Shown here piece by piece: positions 25,633-33,888 of a stretch of 64,000 nt of DNA. Each line of letters starts with the position of its first letter. Position 1 is the stretch's first letter. Source of the DNA: Sphingobacterium griseoflavum (lineage in GTDB: Bacteria > Bacteroidota > Bacteroidia > Sphingobacteriales > Sphingobacteriaceae); the NCBI RefSeq assembly GCF_014653155.1, contig NZ_BNAF01000010.1:1-64000 (forward strand). Direction: 5' to 3'. The notes beneath the pieces were generated by a model that worked only from the letters and a program-made list of their open reading frames with translations, was not told the origin of the DNA and ran no database searches. A program made the translations under genes and the position numbers.

Positions 25633-25869
25633 ATGGAACAACTACAAAAATTATTTGGCAAGCATCAGATGCTTGCGCATTTAGCAGAAAAATTCACCTT
25701 GCTGATCGATGAGAAACGTACAGCAGGCGGTGTCCTGTTTTTCTTGCACTTAGACGGTCGAACCTACAAGGTCATGATTGCGGCACCTTACCACGAATCT
25801 ATCCTTAAAAATGGTACGCCTACCATTAAAGAAGTGCTTGAACATAAAGAAGCCATGTATCTGAAATAA
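25633..25869 (+). CDS. Small hypothetical protein coupled to the stress protein
   Basis: Protein of 78 residues starting at the ATG at 25633, one base after the stop codon of the universal stress protein. It contains LLIDEKRTAGGVLFFLHLDGRTYKVMI, with a strand-rich middle, and no cysteine. No signal or membrane segment. I do not recognise the family. The tight spacing implies translational coupling and shared regulation with the stress protein. Bases 25870-26098 behind it hold no gene. Confidence 0.65.
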   Translation: MEQLQKLFGKHQMLAHLAEKFTLLIDEKRTAGGVLFFLHLDGRTYKVMIAAPYHESILKNGTPTIKEVLEHKEAMYLK

Positions 25870-26098
25870 CGCTTTTTGAACGGTAATAATGTTGTCGATC
25901 TAACTTGTTTTCTAAACCAAGTGAAATCTGCTGTTTTCTTGGGCAAGCTTTTTTATCAACATGGTAAAAGCGACGTATTCATCTTGGCTCTTGTATAACA
26001 AATAGCCCTAACTCAACCATAAGGAATGGATATTATGAAAATTGTTTATTTCACCAGTAGACGGGTAATTTTCCGATCATAGCTGGCGTAGGCTTTTT

Positions 26099-26130
26099 TT
26101 TGCAACGATTATCGAAATTCATTATATTTA
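26099..26130 (+). promoter_or_regulatory. Promoter of the PAS histidine kinase
   Basis: TTTG (26099-26102), 20 bases, then TATATTTA (26123-26130): the Bacteroidota -33/-7 layout with one mismatch in the last position of the -7 box. It ends 17 bases before the ATG at 26148. Confidence 0.55.
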
Positions 26131-26147
26131 GATAAAATTACTCTACT

Positions 26148-28649
26148 ATGCTAACTTCGGATCAAGTCCTGTTTGATGTACTCCGTTTTTCTCCTGACGC
26201 CATGGCTATTTATGATAGCCCCAGCCTACGTATTGCTTTTGCAAATGATCGCATGCTTTCGCTGTGGAACTTTCAAGGCCATGCCGCGGGGAAACTTAGC
26301 ATTGAGGTGCTTCCAGCCGCTCAGCAACAAACACTTCTACCTATCCTGAAAACAAATTGGGATAAGGGAACTGGCCATACAACAACAAAAGCTATGCCCA
26401 CAGAACTATGGGTAGATGGGCGATGGGAAACACGTTATTATGATTTTGAATTTAAAACGCTAATAGATAGCAAGGGTGACACGTTTGCTATTTTGCAAAC
26501 AGGGAGAGAAAGCGTTGCTCCAATTGAAGCTAGCAAGTCGGAAGAACCAAGGTTGTTACGGGAAGGCACTCTTTATGATGCTACTGCTCATTTACCGCCA
26601 AATCGCACATTGGTGCATGCCGAATTAGCTAAACATGCTGCGCAGCTTGGTGTCTTAGATATCGACATCATAAAGAATACGATGGTTTGGGATGAGCGAT
26701 GCAGATATTTATTTGGACAGGAACACGCAGAAAATTATGATACCCCCCTTCGTTTTGTGAATGCGGTTCATGCAGACGATAAACTTCGCGTTGTGAAATC
26801 GCTGGTAGAGGCTTACGAATACAGCCGGACTGCGGGTAGTTTTGATCTGACCTTTCGTACGGCGGCTGGAAGTAAGGGATGCGCGAAGCAGATTCATATG
26901 CTTGGACTCGTTTACTTCAATCGAGAAAACCAAGCTTCTCGTTTCATCGCCACGGTGCGCGATGTGACAGAATCGGTCCATGCGTTGGATGCCTTGCAGA
27001 AAAGGGAGATAGAATTGCAGCAAGTGAACGCGGAACTGGGAACCCTTAACGACGAATTATCCGCACTAAATAAGGAACTAGCAGCGTCCAACGAAAGCTT
27101 AGTACATGCGGAACGAATGACACAATCGTTGAATGATGAATTGCAGTCGGCTTTCGACAGGTTGAAATTCCATGAAGATCGGATGAATTTGGCGATACAG
27201 TCTGCTGAATTAGGTACTTGGACATTAGACGTCTTGGAGAACAAGGTATTTTTGGATAAGCGCAGCAAAGAATTATATGGTTACCCTACCGGTGATCTAA
27301 TTGACTACAACGAGCTCTTACATTACCTGCATGCAGATGACATTAACTTGGTGCACCGTGCCGTGCAACACGCCCTTGATCCAAAATCCGGTGGGCTCTT
27401 CGATACACAATTCAGAACCATTGGTGCTACCGATGGCAAACTTCGTTGGCTGCACTGCAAAGGACGGGCATATTTTAACGAATCTAATCAACCCATACTT
27501 TTTTCCGGAACGGCGCGCGATATTACCGATGTTATATTAGCCCGTGAAAAAATAGATAGATTCCATAGTCTTATTTCGGAAAAAGAGAAGATCCTGCAGC
27601 TCATTGTCGACTCTGCCCAAATTGGCACTTTCACCTTGAACCTGATCAATCGAAGTATGGAACTCAACATCCATGCACGAGCATTGTTCGGATTTTCGGA
27701 CGACGAAATTCTTTTAGCAGACGCTATCTTGGAACAAACCTTACCAGCATACAAACCTATTGCCGAGCTGGCTATCTCGGAAGCGATACAGCGAAAGCAA
27801 CCCTGTGACTACAGCTGTCAGGTCATGCACAAAAAAACAGGAAAAGCACGTTGGCTTCGCACCGTTGGCAGCGGTGCCCAAAATCCTGACGGATCGACTA
27901 CTATGTTCTATGGCGTCATCATCGACATCACGGCACAGAAGGAAGAAGAGCAACGCAAAACTGACTTTCTAAGTATTGCAAGCCATGAATTACGTTCACC
28001 ACTGACCTCGCTATCTGGATATCTGCAAATCCTAACGCTTAAACGCAAACAGCTTGACGAAGCGCGGCTAGATGCCATGATCCGCAATGCAAGCCGGCAA
28101 TCCGAGCGTATGCGGGTTTTGATCGATAGCTTTTTAGATATCGCACGTGTAAATGAGGGAAAACTTCAATTGCGCCGTAAAAAATTTGAGATCGCTTCTT
28201 TCCTTATGGAAATTGAAAAAACACTTTCCGAAATTACAACGTCCCATCACTTTATATTTAACGATCAAACAGCGGGCTTGTCGATCGTTGCGGATCGAGA
28301 CAAATTGGAACAAGTTATCATCAATTTCGTCAATAACGCAATTAAGTATACACCCAGTAACACCGTAATACGGGTAACGGCGACGTGCGAAAAAGACAGC
28401 TTGGAGGTTCGTGTCGCAGACGAGGGCTTTGGTATAGCCGCCGCAGACCAAGCGCGCATATTCGAACGTTTTTATAGGGTCGATAGCCCCAAGAATGAAA
28501 ACGTGAATGGCTTCGGAATCGGTCTTTTTATTTCTAAAGAAATCATTCATTTGCATGAAGGGACGATAGACCTCCACAGCGAAGAAGGAAAAGGCACCAC
28601 ATTTTGGTTCTCGATCCCTATTCGCAATATTCCGACGACAAGCGGCTAA
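26148..28649 (+). CDS. Multi-PAS sensor histidine kinase
   Basis: Sensor kinase of 833 residues without membrane segments, so a cytosolic sensor. About four PAS/PAC modules lie at ~1-120, ~150-290, ~345-475 and ~490-600, with a coiled coil around 290-345 (ELQQVNAELGTLNDELSALN). Kinase core: H box SIASHELRSPLTS with His613, N box FVNNAIKYTP, G1 DEGFGIAAAD and G2 NGFGIGLFISKE. PAS domains sense redox, light or small ligands, but no cofactor can be read. No response regulator is adjacent, so it is an orphan kinase; its partner is unknown. Confidence 0.92.
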   Translation: MLTSDQVLFDVLRFSPDAMAIYDSPSLRIAFANDRMLSLWNFQGHAAGKLSIEVLPAAQQQTLLPILKTNWDKGTGHTTTKAMPTELWVDGRWETRYYDFEFKTLIDSKGDTFAILQTGRESVAPIEASKSEEPRLLREGTLYDATAHLPPNRTLVHAELAKHAAQLGVLDIDIIKNTMVWDERCRYLFGQEHAENYDTPLRFVNAVHADDKLRVVKSLVEAYEYSRTAGSFDLTFRTAAGSKGCAKQIHMLGLVYFNRENQASRFIATVRDVTESVHALDALQKREIELQQVNAELGTLNDELSALNKELAASNESLVHAERMTQSLNDELQSAFDRLKFHEDRMNLAIQSAELGTWTLDVLENKVFLDKRSKELYGYPTGDLIDYNELLHYLHADDINLVHRAVQHALDPKSGGLFDTQFRTIGATDGKLRWLHCKGRAYFNESNQPILFSGTARDITDVILAREKIDRFHSLISEKEKILQLIVDSAQIGTFTLNLINRSMELNIHARALFGFSDDEILLADAILEQTLPAYKPIAELAISEAIQRKQPCDYSCQVMHKKTGKARWLRTVGSGAQNPDGSTTMFYGVIIDITAQKEEEQRKTDFLSIASHELRSPLTSLSGYLQILTLKRKQLDEARLDAMIRNASRQSERMRVLIDSFLDIARVNEGKLQLRRKKFEIASFLMEIEKTLSEITTSHHFIFNDQTAGLSIVADRDKLEQVIINFVNNAIKYTPSNTVIRVTATCEKDSLEVRVADEGFGIAAADQARIFERFYRVDSPKNENVNGFGIGLFISKEIIHLHEGTIDLHSEEGKGTTFWFSIPIRNIPTTSG

Positions 28650-28675
28650 TTAATCCACCCCCTACCCGTATGGAA

Positions 28676-28710
28676 GATGCAAAGTAGGGATAATACACTA
28701 TCTTTGCATC
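28676..28710 (+). promoter_or_regulatory. Promoter of the ABC-F gene overlapped by a perfect palindrome
   Basis: TATCTTTG at 28699-28706 is the -7 box. GATGCAAAG (28676-28684) and CTTTGCATC (28702-28710) form a perfect 9-base inverted repeat with a 17-base spacer; the right arm covers the -7 box. It may be an operator, or a hairpin ending the kinase transcript (stop at 28649). Confidence 0.6.
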
Positions 28711-28730
28711 AAATTTAATACATTCAAGAC

Positions 28731-30362
28731 GTGGTTAATGTAAACAATATTTCCGTTTCTTTCGGCGGAACAACGCTTTTTAGTGACGTTTCATTTTCGA
28801 TCAATGAAAATGATAAAATTGCCCTTATGGGAAAAAATGGAGCAGGTAAGTCCACGCTCCTAAAAATTATTGCTGGTGTCAGCAAACCGACCTCAGGAAC
28901 AATCACCGGCCCCAAAGACGCAGTGATTGCCTACCTCCCGCAGCACCTACTTACACAGGACAACGTAACCGTCTTTGAAGAAACATCGCGTGCTTTTGAA
29001 GAAATGTATGGCATGCAACACGAGCTCGACGCCTTAAACGAACAACTTACCGAACGAACGGATTACGAGAGCGACGATTATATGAAGCTTATCGAGCGCG
29101 TTTCTGAATTAAGCGAGAAGTTCTATTCAATCGAAGAAACCAATTACGATGCGGAAGTCGAAAAAGTATTGAAAGGTCTTGGGTTTGAACGAGCTGATTT
29201 TGGTCGTCAAACGTCCGAGTTTTCTGGTGGATGGCGCATGCGTATTGAACTGGCAAAGATTTTGTTGAAAAAGCCGGACCTCATTTTGCTTGATGAGCCA
29301 ACCAACCATATGGATATTGAAAGCATCCAATGGCTAGAAGATTTCTTGGTTAACAATGCTAAAGCGGTCATCGTCATATCCCACGACAGAGCGTTCGTAG
29401 ATAATATAACCAATAGGACTATTGAGGTAACGCTGGGACGGATATACGACTATAAAGCTACATACAGCCATTATTTAGAACTGCGAAAAGAACGTAGGCA
29501 GCATCAACTTAAAGCCTACGAAGAACAACAGCGTTTTATTGCCGACACACAGGAGTTTATCGATCGCTTCCGCGGTACTTACTCCAAGACCCTGCAAGTT
29601 CAATCCCGTGTTAAGATGCTGGAAAAGTTGGACATCATCGAAATTGATGAAGTGGACACTTCTGCGCTCCGTTTGAAATTTCCGCCCTCTCCCCGCTCCG
29701 GACAGTATCCCGTCATCGTCGAGGAATTAACAAAAACCTACGGAGAGCATACCGTCTTTGCCAAAGCCGCGATGGTTATCGAGCGAGGCGAAAAAGTCGC
29801 ATTTGTCGGTAAGAACGGTGAAGGAAAATCAACGATGATCAAGGCCATCATGGGCGAAATAGATTTCGAAGGATCGTTAAAAATTGGGCACAATGCGAAG
29901 ATAGGTTACTTCGCGCAAAATCAGGCAGCGCTACTAGATGGCGAGCTGACGGTATTCGAAACCATTGATCAGATCGCCGTTGGTGATGTGCGCGTTAAAA
30001 TAAAAGATCTATTGGGAGCGTTTATGTTCAGCGGTGACGATACCACAAAGAAAGTGAAAGTGCTTTCCGGTGGCGAAAAAACACGTCTCGCCATGATAAA
30101 ACTTCTTTTGGAACCCGTCAATGTCTTAATCTTAGATGAGCCTACGAATCATTTGGATATGAAAACGAAAGACATCATCAAGGAAGCCCTCCAAGATTTT
30201 GACGGCACCTTGATCCTTGTCTCCCATGATCGAGATTTTTTGGATGGATTGGCTAATAAAGTATTTGAATTTGGCAACAAACGTGTCCGCGAGCATTTTG
30301 AAGATATTAAAGGATTCTTGGCCTACAAAAAAATGAATAGTCTCCAAGACATCGAACGATAA
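28731..30362 (+). CDS. ABC-F family ATP-binding protein
   Basis: Ribosome-associated ABC-F ATPase of 543 residues with two nucleotide-binding domains and no membrane part. First domain: GKNGAGKST near 34-42, signature SGGWRMRIELAKIL, LLDEPTNHMD. Second domain: GKNGEGKST, signature LSGGEKTRLAMIKLL, LILDEPTNHLD. The interdomain linker is charged and helical (about 240-320). Such factors act in translation or ribosome rescue, and some confer antibiotic protection. The start is a GTG at 28731, because the next ATG lies inside Walker A. Promoter box at 28699-28706. Confidence 0.92.
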   Translation: MVNVNNISVSFGGTTLFSDVSFSINENDKIALMGKNGAGKSTLLKIIAGVSKPTSGTITGPKDAVIAYLPQHLLTQDNVTVFEETSRAFEEMYGMQHELDALNEQLTERTDYESDDYMKLIERVSELSEKFYSIEETNYDAEVEKVLKGLGFERADFGRQTSEFSGGWRMRIELAKILLKKPDLILLDEPTNHMDIESIQWLEDFLVNNAKAVIVISHDRAFVDNITNRTIEVTLGRIYDYKATYSHYLELRKERRQHQLKAYEEQQRFIADTQEFIDRFRGTYSKTLQVQSRVKMLEKLDIIEIDEVDTSALRLKFPPSPRSGQYPVIVEELTKTYGEHTVFAKAAMVIERGEKVAFVGKNGEGKSTMIKAIMGEIDFEGSLKIGHNAKIGYFAQNQAALLDGELTVFETIDQIAVGDVRVKIKDLLGAFMFSGDDTTKKVKVLSGGEKTRLAMIKLLLEPVNVLILDEPTNHLDMKTKDIIKEALQDFDGTLILVSHDRDFLDGLANKVFEFGNKRVREHFEDIKGFLAYKKMNSLQDIER

Positions 30363-30444
30363 ATGTTTGCAAGTATGGATACAAAACATGGTTTATAATT
30401 GACATTTAACGGTGCAAGCGATTTTCGTCGGGCAGACGGTGACG

Positions 30445-30476
30445 TTTGGAATCTTGATGACAAAGGATTAATTTTA
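30445..30476 (+). promoter_or_regulatory. Promoter of the small membrane protein gene
   Basis: TTTG (30445-30448), 20 bases, then TAATTTTA (30469-30476): right spacing, one mismatch in the -7 box. It lies 29 bases before the ATG at 30506. Confidence 0.5.
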
Positions 30477-30505
30477 CCTACTTAATAACCCATAAACACC
30501 CTTAT

Positions 30506-30883
30506 ATGAAATCTTCAACCATTTTATTCGTAGGATTGCTCGTTATCGCTTTGATTTTGGGCTTGATGTTTGGATTACCGCAGTATTCGGTATGGCAGCA
30601 GGAGATGGCTGGAAAAGCCAGATTAGCGGAAGCTACGCAATCGCGACAAATCCTTATCGAACAGGCTCGTGCCGAAAAAGAAGCTGCGACGTTGCAAGCA
30701 GAAGCCATAAAAATAATGGGAGAAGCTGCCCAAAAATACCCAGAATACCGCAAACAAGAATTTATTGGTGCTTTCGGAGAAGCATTGAAAGCTGGAACCA
30801 TCAGCCAAATTATATATGTACCAACCGAAGCAAACATTCCGATTCTAGAGGCTGGTAAACAAAGTGGCATGCCGTCAAATTAA
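30506..30883 (+). CDS. Small single-pass membrane protein resembling the tail of prohibitin/SPFH proteins
   Basis: Protein of 125 residues. One N-terminal membrane helix (STILFVGLLVIALILGLMFG, 3-22) is followed by a charged helix ARLAEATQSRQILIEQARAEKEAA with the alanine/glutamate pattern and the QAEAIKIMGEAAQKYPEYRKQEFI and IIYVPTEANIPIL blocks seen at the C-terminus of prohibitin-like SPFH proteins. The SPFH domain itself is missing. It could be a natural short form or a decayed remnant; the intact reading frame and its own promoter favour the first. Function unknown. Confidence 0.7.
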   Translation: MKSSTILFVGLLVIALILGLMFGLPQYSVWQQEMAGKARLAEATQSRQILIEQARAEKEAATLQAEAIKIMGEAAQKYPEYRKQEFIGAFGEALKAGTISQIIYVPTEANIPILEAGKQSGMPSN

Positions 30884-30893
30884 TAGCTATACG

Positions 30894-30934
30894 GGTCTCT
30901 TGACTCTTGTCACCCTTGCAAGAGTTAAGAGACC
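30894..30934. repeat. Long stem-loop after the small membrane protein gene
   Basis: GGTCTCTTGACTCTTG and CAAGAGTTAAGAGACC pair over 16 positions (one G-U) around a 9-base loop. On the + strand no T tract follows (ACAAAAAAA), so it is not a standard terminator for the upstream gene; mRNA 3'-end protection is possible. A further GGTCTCT lies about 40 bases on. Confidence 0.6.
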
Positions 30935-31095
30935 ACAAAAAAACTGTTGACGTTTCTGTCCGGCAGCATGGTCTCTCCTATACATACCCCAATCTATGAT
31001 CTTGTCTTATTAACTTCTCTGCATAGTCATCATCCACATGAAGTCCAAAGATTTTTTTAAAATACTATGACGGAAATTCGCTGATTATGTACCTA

Positions 31096-31103
31096 TAATT
31101 TTG
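31096..31103 (+). promoter_or_regulatory. -7 promoter element of the 112-residue protein gene
   Basis: TAATTTTG fits TAnnTTTG and lies 27 bases before the ATG at 31131. No clear -33 box. Confidence 0.45.
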
Positions 31104-31130
31104 TATAATTGCGGGATCAATTTTTAAGAG

Positions 31131-31469
31131 ATGCTCAGTCTAAGAAATACATTGCTCACTCGACTCGTCGGTTTATTTTTGTTAGTACTACTAGCATTAA
31201 AAACTGCCGGTTTATTGTTTAGTGTATGTCCAGAGCAACGTGCGATGTATCTGCATGTCCCCACAGATGTAGATAACGCAGAGTCGGATGACATGCAGGA
31301 TATTAAAAATGCTACCGGAACGCTTGTTTGTCTTATTGCAGATCATCAAATTAGCGTAGCCATGTTTGGATTTAGCGTTGAAAAAGTGACTACCAGAAAA
31401 CATATTCTGTTTGTCAACGAGCATTTTAACGTTATACCTTCACCGCCTCCGGACGTTGTGACGATATAA
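31131..31469 (+). CDS. Small exported or membrane-anchored hypothetical protein
   Basis: Protein of 112 residues with an N-terminal hydrophobic helix (LVGLFLLVLLALKTAGLLF, ~12-30) and a soluble part with two cysteines (in FSVCPEQ and TLVCLIA), then a proline-rich end SPPPDV. I do not recognise the family. It precedes the ABC-type cluster by 70 bases on the same strand, with a promoter box overlapping its own stop codon, so a shared role is possible but not shown. Confidence 0.65.
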   Translation: MLSLRNTLLTRLVGLFLLVLLALKTAGLLFSVCPEQRAMYLHVPTDVDNAESDDMQDIKNATGTLVCLIADHQISVAMFGFSVEKVTTRKHILFVNEHFNVIPSPPPDVVTI

Positions 31470-31474
31470 TTTTG
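31467..31474 (+). promoter_or_regulatory. -7 promoter element of the ABC/HlyD/TolC cluster
   Basis: TAATTTTG overlaps the stop codon of the preceding gene and lies 64 bases before the ATG at 31539, leaving a short 5' leader that contains the palindrome at 31483-31511. Confidence 0.45.
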
Positions 31475-31482
31475 CTATCAAA

Positions 31483-31511
31483 CTATTGTTTTCGCCGATG
31501 TAAAACAATAG
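31483..31511 (+). repeat. Perfect palindrome in the leader of the secretion cluster
   Basis: CTATTGTTTT (31483-31492) and AAAACAATAG (31502-31511) form a perfect 10-base inverted repeat around a 9-base spacer. It lies just downstream of the -7 box at 31467-31474, where a repressor bound to DNA, or an RNA hairpin in the leader, could act. Confidence 0.6.
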
Positions 31512-31538
31512 ATTTACCTGAAATATTAAATTTTATTT

Positions 31539-32540
31539 ATGGCGCATAAACAAGGCAGTGTTACACCCTTACAACGTTTACTGCAGTTGTTACACCCTGA
31601 GCGGAGTACCATTAACTACATATTTTTGTACGCGATCGTGATTGGGGTATTCAGCTTGACAATTCCGGTTGGAATAACAGCAATCTTTAATTTATTGAAC
31701 AATGGAGCCATGTACAGCTCCACCTATATCCTCATAGCGTTTGTCATTGTCGGCGTCGTTATTGCCGGTCTTTTGCTTATCGGGCAGATGAGCCTCGTCG
31801 AATACTTAGAGCAAAAGATATTTTTAAAATCGGCGGTAGAATTTGCATATCGGCTACCGCGCATAAAACGGTCAGAACTTGAAGGCGAAAATTTGGTCGA
31901 GCTTGTCAACCGTTTCTTTGATGTTATCATCATCCAAAAGGGCATCATCAAGCTGCTTATCGATATTGTCGGGGCGGTCGTCACGATTTTCTTCAGTGTG
32001 GTACTCATCTCTTTCTACCATCCTGTATTCCTGACATTTGGCCTCGTTGTGATTATCGCAATAACCATAATTTTAATTGTGTATTACAGAAGGGGGTTGA
32101 GTACCAGCATCCAAGAATCGGAACATAAGTACGAAACTGTTGCTTACCTGGAGTCGGTTGCTGAAGATATTGATGCTTACCGCGGAAATCCGTTAAAGAT
32201 GCAGGAGGTTGTTTCTCAAACGGACTACATAAGCAGTAAGTACTTAACAGCACGAAATGAGCACTTCAGGATTTTAAAGCGATTTTTTGCAAGTTCTGTT
32301 CTGATAAGAACGCTTCTTTTCGGCGCAATGCTGTTATTAGGGTCATATTTCGTGGTAGAACGGCAGATGACATTTGGTCAATTTGTTGCTGCGGAAGTCG
32401 TTATCGTACAGATAGGCTATGCCGTGGAAAAGCTGTTTACCAATCTAAATACTATTTTTGATATGCTCACTGGAGGCGTTAAGCTCGGTGCAGTAACGGA
32501 TTTGGCGTTGGTGGAGGGCGCAACACCTTATGGGGGGTAA
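31539..32540 (+). CDS. ABC exporter transmembrane subunit lacking the ATPase domain
   Basis: Inner-membrane protein of 333 residues matching the six-helix transmembrane domain of type I/exporter ABC proteins (ABC_membrane). Helices are seen at about 28-50, 60-82, 133-155, 157-182, 245-268 and 277-297. The sequence ends just after FDMLTGGVKLGAVTDLALVEG, where a fused ATPase domain would normally begin. No Walker A or signature motif follows in any frame; the HlyD gene begins 11 bases before its stop. It may use an ATPase in trans or have lost energised transport. First gene of a HlyD-TolC cluster. Confidence 0.8.
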   Translation: MAHKQGSVTPLQRLLQLLHPERSTINYIFLYAIVIGVFSLTIPVGITAIFNLLNNGAMYSSTYILIAFVIVGVVIAGLLLIGQMSLVEYLEQKIFLKSAVEFAYRLPRIKRSELEGENLVELVNRFFDVIIIQKGIIKLLIDIVGAVVTIFFSVVLISFYHPVFLTFGLVVIIAITIILIVYYRRGLSTSIQESEHKYETVAYLESVAEDIDAYRGNPLKMQEVVSQTDYISSKYLTARNEHFRILKRFFASSVLIRTLLFGAMLLLGSYFVVERQMTFGQFVAAEVVIVQIGYAVEKLFTNLNTIFDMLTGGVKLGAVTDLALVEGATPYGG

Positions 32541-33888
32541 AAAATTCGGCATAGATGAAATCGTTCACTGGGAGGAACTATCTTTATACGGAAAAGACAA
32601 TCTACTAAAGCGGAAAGGTGCCATTTATTTAGGAAGGATACTGCTAGTAGGTGCTGTACTCTTTATTATCGTATTGTTTTTGCCCTGGCGGCAGACTATC
32701 CCAGGACGTGGTACGGTTACTGCCCTCCGGCCGCAAGACCGGCCGCAGACGATCCAAAACCAAATTGGTGGTCGCATAGAGCGTTGGGCCGTGCGAGAAG
32801 GACAAGAGGTACGCAAAGGCGACACGATACTGGTCATCTCGGAAACCTCACAATCTTATTTCGATCCTGAGCTGCCGTTGCGTCTGGAAGAGCAATTATC
32901 GGCCAAGCGCAACAGTGAAGATGCCGCCTTTCAAAAAATGAAAGCTACAGAGGCACAAATCGATGCCTTGGGAGCGGGATTACGTTATCAACTGGAGGCT
33001 GCCAAAAATAATGTGCTACAAGCGGAAAATCTAGTAAAGATAGATAGTGCAGACCTCGTTGCCACGCAAACGATGTACGCGACCAGCGTAGCGCGCTTAG
33101 CACGGTATGAACAAGGTTACAAAGATGGTCTTTTCTCCCTAACAGACATTGAAACACGCCGTTTGAATTTACAAAATGATCGCGCAAAGGTAGTTAGTGC
33201 AGAGAACAAACTCACGAATTCTAGACAGTCTTTGACAAACGCGAGAATCGAGCTAGACAATATCCGTGCGAAATATAACGAAATGTTAGCAAAGGCCCAA
33301 TCCGATCTTGGTTCTGCACTGTCTAGCAAAGCCACTGCGCAAGGTGACATAGCGAAATTAAGAAACGAAATTAGAAATATTGATATTCGACGTGGCTTGT
33401 ACGTGTTGCGGGCACCGCAAAACGGCTTTATCGTCAAAACGTTGAAGGCTGGTATTGGCGAGAACATTAAAGAGGGTGAATCTGTCGCTACACTGCAGCC
33501 GAGCACGCCTTCGCTTGCGGCAGAAATCTACGTGGACGCTATGGACGTTCCACTAGTGATCAAAGAAAGCGACACACGGCTACAGTTTGAAGGTTGGCCA
33601 TCTGTACAGTTTTCAGGATGGCCCTCCGTGGCTGTCGGTACGTTTGCCGGCTCTGTAACGGTTATTGATAAGGTGAGCAGCCCTAATGGCCAGTACCGAC
33701 TCTTGATTCGTCCAGCAGACCCGGTGCCAGCAGGTGATGAGCCTTGGCCCGAACAACTACGATTAGGGTCAGGCGTCTATGGTCGGGTCATTTTAAATGC
33801 TGTCCCATTGTGGTACGAAATATGGCGGCAGCTTAATGGCTTTCCACCGAGTCTAGAGCGTGAACCGAAGGAGGAAACGGCGAAGTGA
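32530..33888 (+). CDS. HlyD-family periplasmic adaptor (membrane fusion protein)
   Basis: Adaptor of 452 residues linking the inner-membrane subunit to the outer-membrane channel. It has one N-terminal membrane helix (YLGRILLVGAVLFIIVLFL, ~33-52), a lipoyl-like domain (GRIERWAVREGQEVRKGDTI), a long coiled coil (~105-290) with repeats such as QLEAAKNNVLQAENLVK, and the second lipoyl half RAPQNGFIVKTLKAGIGENI. Start overlaps the ABC subunit by 11 bases and its stop overlaps the TolC start (GTGA). This architecture is that of type I secretion or multidrug efflux. Confidence 0.9.
   Translation: MGGKKFGIDEIVHWEELSLYGKDNLLKRKGAIYLGRILLVGAVLFIIVLFLPWRQTIPGRGTVTALRPQDRPQTIQNQIGGRIERWAVREGQEVRKGDTILVISETSQSYFDPELPLRLEEQLSAKRNSEDAAFQKMKATEAQIDALGAGLRYQLEAAKNNVLQAENLVKIDSADLVATQTMYATSVARLARYEQGYKDGLFSLTDIETRRLNLQNDRAKVVSAENKLTNSRQSLTNARIELDNIRAKYNEMLAKAQSDLGSALSSKATAQGDIAKLRNEIRNIDIRRGLYVLRAPQNGFIVKTLKAGIGENIKEGESVATLQPSTPSLAAEIYVDAMDVPLVIKESDTRLQFEGWPSVQFSGWPSVAVGTFAGSVTVIDKVSSPNGQYRLLIRPADPVPAGDEPWPEQLRLGSGVYGRVILNAVPLWYEIWRQLNGFPPSLEREPKEETAK

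Noticed and set aside
30884..31130. Short peptide frame that could be a secretion substrate for the ABC-like cluster
   Set aside because: A 30-codon frame starts near 30969, but it has no double-glycine leader and no ribosome site, and lies upstream of a different gene.
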